This document shows, piece after piece, positions 58,631 through 64,000 of a stretch of 64,000 bases of DNA. Every line of letters begins with the position of its first letter. Within the stretch, counting starts at the first letter, position 1. Source of the DNA: Sipunculus nudus (taxonomy: Eukaryota > Annelida > Sipuncula > Golfingiida > Sipunculidae); assembly GCA_026874595.1 (NCBI GenBank), contig CM049307.1, positions 74,622,643-74,686,642 of the forward strand, given 5' to 3'. The position numbers and the translations under genes were made by a program. Below the pieces are notes generated by a model, which was not told where the DNA came from, made no database searches, and saw nothing but the letters and a program-made list of their open reading frames with translations.

Positions 58631-59265
58631 CAGGGCTCGACATTAACTTCTGAAAGTACTTGCCCAGTCAGGCAAGTCACATATATAACTTTTACTTGCC
58701 CTACAAATATAAAATTTTGATTGTATTCAAGAGCACAAAGATCCCTTTTCAAGCCTTTACTTGGTTAAAGGTTTATGTTGGACTCACTTGCCTGAGGAAG
58801 AGACTTCTAGTTGCCCTTCAACTATTGGACCTATCACTTGCCCACTGGCTTCTGTGGCTCAGGGGTAGAGCACAGGACTAAAAGCCGGGAGACTGTGAGT
58901 TCAAATCTCAGACTCACCCAGGGTGAGCGCTCTGCAAGCTTTATGGGAAGGCAGTGCCCAACAGCCGTGTTTCACTCATAAATGAGTGGGCCTTTTGGGG
59001 GGGTTCCTCAGTGGTATGACCCAGCAATGGTGCAGTAGTCAATGGGCCTAGTTGATGCCAGGATATAAATTGAGAGAAGCATGTGATACTGCCCTGTCAC
59101 ATAGTCTGAAACGGGAATGTACTTCTGCAGATGTACATATACGCAGTTAAGTTAGCATTAAAAAAGGGAGGCAGTTACCTCCACCAAAATAAATATTTAA
59201 AAAAAAAACAAAAAAAAACCTATCACTTGCCCAGGCAAGTGGTAAACCGTTAATGTCGAGCCCTG
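58631..59265. mobile_element. hAT-like MITE, interrupted by a SINE
   Basis: Perfect 17-bp terminal inverted repeats CAGGGCTCGACATTAAC at both ends. The inside contains repeated TTGCCC and GGCAAGT. A related copy lies at 61073-61515. An 8-bp target duplication was not recognisable, so assignment to hAT rests on the CAGGG terminus and is tentative. Confidence 0.75.
58845..59217 (+). mobile_element. tRNA-derived SINE nested in the hAT-like MITE
   Basis: 373 bp bounded by a 16-bp direct repeat ACCTATCACTTGCCCA (58829-58844 and 59218-59233). The head is tRNA-like: A box TGGCTCAGGGGTAGAGCAC and B box GAGTTCAAATCTC. The body has GGTGAGCGCTCTGCAAGC and CAGTGGTATGACCCAGCAAT, and the tail is A-rich (about 59199-59217). 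Not a working tRNA gene. Confidence 0.9.
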
Positions 59266-61072
59266 AAAACATTACCCATAATTTCAATTGTGACCTGAGA
59301 CATCCAGGTTTTAGTGGATACACAAAAGGGCACCTGTAAATAGTTATGAGAAACTTGAAGAAAAACACCTCTCAGGAATCTGTAAGGGCATGTAAGGATG
59401 TAACAGAAAAGTACTCAGAGGACAGCATCCAGATGAGAATCTATCTGCAGAGGGAGTTTGGTGGCAGGGGAACAGGTATCTGCAAAGTTTAGAGCAGACT
59501 AACACTTTTATTGGACAATGCTCTATTCGTCAAATTATAGGATCTATACTTCCTATATTATTCAATGAAATATTTTCCTCTTATCATTTCTGAGAGTATC
59601 TAGCTACCTGTTTTGATAAAAAATTCTGAAAACGATGCCACAACTTCTTGGGTGAAATTTGTGTATACAGTTGGGTGGACATTAATGTATACTCACTGCA
59701 TATACAATTTTATACATTATCTATGTTTGTAGTGTTGCAAAGCAAAATTTTATATTCTTTATATTAACAGTTTTTTTCAGGTTTTCTGCGAGTCAATGAT
59801 TGATACTATGAGTAATATGAAATCTTTTACATATTTTGAACATTTAATGAAAAAAAATTTCACAGGGTCCTTCTCAAACTTGAAAGATCTTTCCAAACAT
59901 ATTAATAATTCTTGAAACAACGGATGTACCTTGTTTAGCTTACTACAGGTTGAGATCACAAAAAGCAAACCCTCACAAAACACTGAAAAAGTGGCAATCG
60001 CAAAATTTTAAAATGGCATTTATGGAGCCAACTACAGTATGTGCTTATTTGCTACCAGTCAGTTATGCAACAGTTCTCCAAGATCCAGGACTTGTCCAGT
60101 GAGACATTCAGAGCTGAAAGGTATCACTGATGTAACCTTCAGTTTAAACCTCCATTCATCATTGGCCTCAGGGCACTAAGACATTGGCTTTGTCTTTTGA
60201 AGGATATCATTATCAATTCCTAGCAAACAGACACAGATGTGAGTCCAAATTGTGCTAAACAAATAAGCACATGAAACTGTCATCCGAAATCAAGCACAAC
60301 AAACAAAACCACTGAAGAACATGACAGGTTTTCTGGACTAGTAATGGAGCATGATAAGAGAGGAATGATTGCTACTTAGGTCTGATGGTGAGGCAACTTC
60401 AGTAGCATGCTTTGTCACTCCTTGTACTGATTGCAACCTGACCCTAGTGTACTAGAACATTCTGGCCTCCATGATGGCCGCCTACTGCCAGGAACGAAGA
60501 ATTCTACCTTTTGAGTAATACAGCCAGACTGTTCATCCATGCTCACAGTCAGACCCCATCAGGAATACTGCAAATGTGATTGTTTCTGGCCACGACTGTC
60601 AAGTAATCAGTTCTGGTCCACAATCTACTTTACACCTGCATAAACCATGCACACCATCCCTGGATATTCTCAAAGTGTGGGACTCATTGCAGTATGTTTT
60701 TTTCAGAATTTCAAGAAGAGATCTGGAATGCAACAAGTTTCTCTAGCTGAGACATAACAAGAAAACAGCTGGTTATCATACAGACTGACAATGACATGAA
60801 CCTACCATTGTATATGTCTCCATTAGTAATTTTATCCATCTAGGTTACTGACTTCCAAATCTACTATTTAGAGGACCACCTGAAGAGTCGTTAATTGACA
60901 GGTGTCCTTTAACAGAATGGTTCCCCCTAAAAAAGGAGAATGTCAGAGGCAAGTCATTAAATGATGATAATGTACACTTTTTTTATTATTTTTTTAAAAG
61001 AAATTTAAAAATATAAAAAGTCAATAAGGATATATTGTACAGTTCTCTTACAGATTATTATGCATAAGAATA
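59266..61072. other. no gene seen
   Basis: Unique sequence, no exon or clear repeat recognised. Confidence 0.4.
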
Positions 61073-61515
61073 CAGGGCTTGACATTAACAGTTAACCACT
61101 TGCCTGAGGCAAGTAAAAGTTCTAGAAAATGGTGGTAGGGCAACCAAAAGAGAGTTCTGACTTTCCCAACTGGGCAAGAGGGTGTGACAGTAAACTTTAC
61201 ACAAGGGCATGAATTTGACTAATCTTAAGTTAGCCATGTTCTTTTTCATGTGAAGTCAAATCATGTTGTATTACCTCTAGCTTAAATTACCTGCATGTTT
61301 TAATCTGTGCAAATGCTTAAGAGAAATGTTATTAACAGAAAAACATTTTAACATGTAAATAGTTACAAAATAATCAATTGGATCACAATTATATGTAGTT
61401 GTTGGTGCAATCTCTGATTTTTGCGGGACAAGTAAAAATCCTTGTTGGGCAGGTAAAAGCTTGTTGTCACTTGTCCTACTTGGCAAGTACTTTCAAAAGT
61501 TATTGTCGAGCCCTG
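61073..61515. mobile_element. hAT-like MITE, second copy
   Basis: Ends CAGGGCTTGACATTAAC and (inverted) CAGGGCTCGACAATAAC, one or two changes from 58631-59265. Contains ACTTGCCTGAGGCAAGTAAA and CTTGGCAAGTACTTTC. No SINE inside. Confidence 0.75.
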
Positions 61516-61560
61516 GTATAAATATAAGACTATAAGCTCCAGCCTGCTATAGAGGGAGTA

Positions 61561-61710
61561 CAGTGGAACCCCACAATTCAACCACATTGTGGACTAACCA
61601 AAGTGGTCGTAATTTTGGGGGTGTATTTTGTCTAATTCTAAGCTAATGGGATCATATATTCCGGACCAAGAAGAGTGCTCGCAATTTTTGGGTGGTCGCA
61701 AGTTTCACTA
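61561..61710. mobile_element. pogo-like MITE
   Basis: Starts CAGTGGAACCCCACAATTCA after TA; ends GGTGGTCGCAAGTTTCACTA. Internal GTGGTCGTAATTTTGGGGG. Confidence 0.55.
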
Positions 61711-62209
61711 CACATCTTGAAATTAAGTGATACTTCAACGGGTTAACACACAAACCCAGTCAGACACATCCCACTAGATGAATATATATCTGTAACTTGA
61801 GTGTAAGTATGCAATGATGATAAAGCTGGACAGACAGAACAGATCAGATGCCACTTGATGCCAGCAACTCCCCTCCCCTCCCATCTGTTCTCCAATGATC
61901 CAATCAGATTAGTCAGAGAGCGGAATGATAACTCATCCATCACACCTGTCTCAATTGCTGACTCTCCTCCATTCGTCACCAGTAACAGCCACTGCCTCAG
62001 TCTTTACAATAACAACACAGCCCTCCTGGACTACTTCCCATACACACTGAGACAGCACTGAGTCAACCTGATGTGGTCATGCTCTTGTGTTTTATATAAA
62101 TAGTACAATCTGGCCTGACCACAACCCCTGGAACAAGGGCAGCCTGTTTTGGTGGTCACAGTGAACCCTACCTATGGATGTTTCTCTCACTCAGTGTCAG
62201 TCTCAGGTT

Positions 62210-62466
62210 TTTTAGCCTCAGCCAGGAGAGTATGCTTTCGTCCCTGTTTGTGTGTGTGTGTTCTTCCCCATTCATGTGTTTGTGCGTTTGTTCACAACAG
62301 AACTCACACAATCATGAACAGAATCTCATGAAATTTTCAGGTCATTTAGGGAAAGGTCCAGTCAAGTATAGATTTGATTTTGGTGTGGATCTGGTGCATG
62401 ATCTGGAATATGAGCCGAATAAAAGAATTGCGGATGCCTGCATTCATTAGAATGCAGATTTCTAGT
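62210..62466 (+). mobile_element. family D short interspersed element, copy 4
   Basis: GCCTCAGCCAGGAGAGTATG at the start, GTTTGTTCACAACAGAACTC, TTTTGGTGTGGATCTGGTGC, end TGCATTCATTAGAATGCAGA then TTTCTAGT. Confidence 0.78.
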
Positions 62467-64000
62467 TAACGGTATAAATACATCTGATTTGGAATAGGGA
62501 AGTGATAGATGAGAAATGAAAAAAGAGACAGACAGACAGACAGAAAGGAAAGAGAAACAACTCACCCCACCCCCCACCCAAAAGGAGAAGCCCCAACTTT
62601 ATAATGATATGAGTTCAAAAGGTATTAGTTCACATTTTCTGACTTCAAATAAGTTCAGTTTGCCAATGCTTGACTGACCTGACCAATAGTTTAATCATAA
62701 TGATACCATGAATAGAGCCTTTGGCAAAAAAAGCTAATTTCTATTAAAATCGTGCTATATCCGGACTATTTGTATTGTATTACAATAATCAATACAGCCA
62801 CAGGACCAAGCAGGGCTAAAGTAATAAACACCATACAAACCTCATACACTACGAAAAGTGTTAAAAATCCTATAATTCATGTACATATCTGTAAGTGTAA
62901 GCTTGACCATTCTTAAAGATATTCATCACTGAGAGCAGTTACTGAGAATTTATTTCCAGCTCTTGTAGTCAAAGTGAAAGGTCCCTTATAAATAAAACAC
63001 TAAGTCATGACAACATCTGTCTTTAAAAGGTTACTGCAGGGCAGAGCAGCTAGGGATCTCACAGGAACGCAATCCATGAAGCGAACCATAACAAAACTAC
63101 AGTGTCAGATGGGGATACACAACATCTGAATAAGTACATACACATCACATACATGTTTCATGTCAGAAGGCTGTAAATATGCACAGTAACAATGGCCATC
63201 ATAAATAATGCAAACCTTTACAACTATTACTATGGTTAACATAAAGCAAGGATACAGGTACATCCCATGTACAATACCAGTGCTTTACTATGAGTCTGAT
63301 AGTGAGTATTTTAACTGGCAGTTTGGCCATCATAACATACTGGTCCAGCACTGGAGCAGCGCTTACAGCAGTTAAATCAGCACCCAATATTTTATTCCAG
63401 GCAAACACAGCCCTAAACCACTGTCTGCAGATATGGAATGGAAGTTGCATGAACAGTTAGACACCAAATGCTGACAGACACAGCAACAGACCATGTACAG
63501 TCTGTAACCAGCCAGGGTAAACACCCTGCATCTCTGACACCAATCCAATCTGAACCCAGTCCTGCAGACCCCACTACCCCACTGTGCCAGACTTAATAAT
63601 ACTCAAAATGGCCTACAGCCTGTCAGCTGCACGTCTCCTATAGCACCTGAAGCACTGTATGAAAGCTTTAATAGAAAAGCCTTGCTGAATTGTCTTTGTA
63701 CTTATCATTAAGATTAAACTGCTCAGATCACATTCACATTTATTATTAATATTGTTATTATCATTATTATTTATACTAGCAGTATACCCATAATTTTGAC
63801 ATACAACCATTGTGTACACTAAATGGCAGCCCCCATGAGAAGTTTAGAGAAACTGGGAGAAATAAACCTGTCAGAGTTTGATAAGGTTGCGATATGAAAG
63901 TCCTCGGAGGACAGATTATCCATCAGCAGAGAGAGTTTTGGGGCAAGGGCAAAGTTTAAAGTAGAATCATGCTTTTTTGGACTATGCCCAAATCTTTAAA
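62467..64000. other. no gene seen
   Basis: Includes a GACA run at 62526-62545 and an ATT-rich patch near 63738-63770. No exon supported. Confidence 0.4.

Noticed and set aside
58847-58920. A tRNA gene
   Set aside because: It has A and B boxes but is the head of a SINE with a body, A-rich tail and target duplication, and the cloverleaf does not close well.

Overview
The window is a piece of an invertebrate animal genome. It has short protein-coding exons with GT/AG introns, AT-rich introns and intergenic DNA, TA microsatellites, tRNA-derived SINEs, a LINE tail and many small non-autonomous DNA transposons. The repeat styles (elements opening ACTAGA with a small hairpin and a second palindrome near the other end, 180-bp internal tandem units, TTTAGCTCAGC-type ends) resemble those I know from molluscs. 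I infer a mollusc or other lophotrochozoan, without naming a species.

The main gene is on the minus strand: an orthologue of ZSWIM8 (EBAX-1 in nematodes, Dora in flies), the substrate receptor of a Cullin-RING ubiquitin ligase that destroys Argonaute during target-directed microRNA degradation. I could place 22 coding exons from 38275 down to the stop codon at 7032. They join in frame through 21 GT-AG introns into 1865 residues, including the N-terminal BC-box-like helix, the CxCxC..CxH SWIM zinc finger, the long disordered middle and the conserved C-terminal helical domain. The first coding exon (acidic N-terminus in vertebrates) was not found and probably lies beyond 64000, which would make the first intron longer than 25.7 kb. 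Below, exons are called V1 (38125-38275) to V22 (7032-7251) in transcript order.

On the plus strand at the left edge, two exons with good splice sites (795-1071 and 3222-3383) join in frame and suggest a small single-pass membrane protein gene converging on ZSWIM8; I do not recognise it. Another isolated plus-strand terminal exon candidate lies at 40863-41082.

The rest is repeats. Family A (180-bp tandem units; 17184-19083 and 30562-31568), family B (2.4 kb; two inverted copies at 27848-30278 and 42285-44724), family C (15329-16518 and 25281-26713) and family D (19376, 36333, 54886, 62210) share a layout that looks Helentron-like. There is a 5'-truncated LINE (33238-34255), pogo-like MITEs, a hAT-like MITE with a SINE nested in it (58631-59265), a 1.3-kb satellite with 155-bp higher-order periodicity (about 56580-57925), a 33-bp array (44770-45440) and several smaller tandem repeats. 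The most interesting structural points are the inverted 2.4-kb repeats that flank exons V1-V3, a 100-bp duplication that copied the splice donor of the SWIM exon, and nuclear-receptor-like half-site clusters carried by the repeats. From 38276 to 64000 I found no exon I can assign to a known gene.
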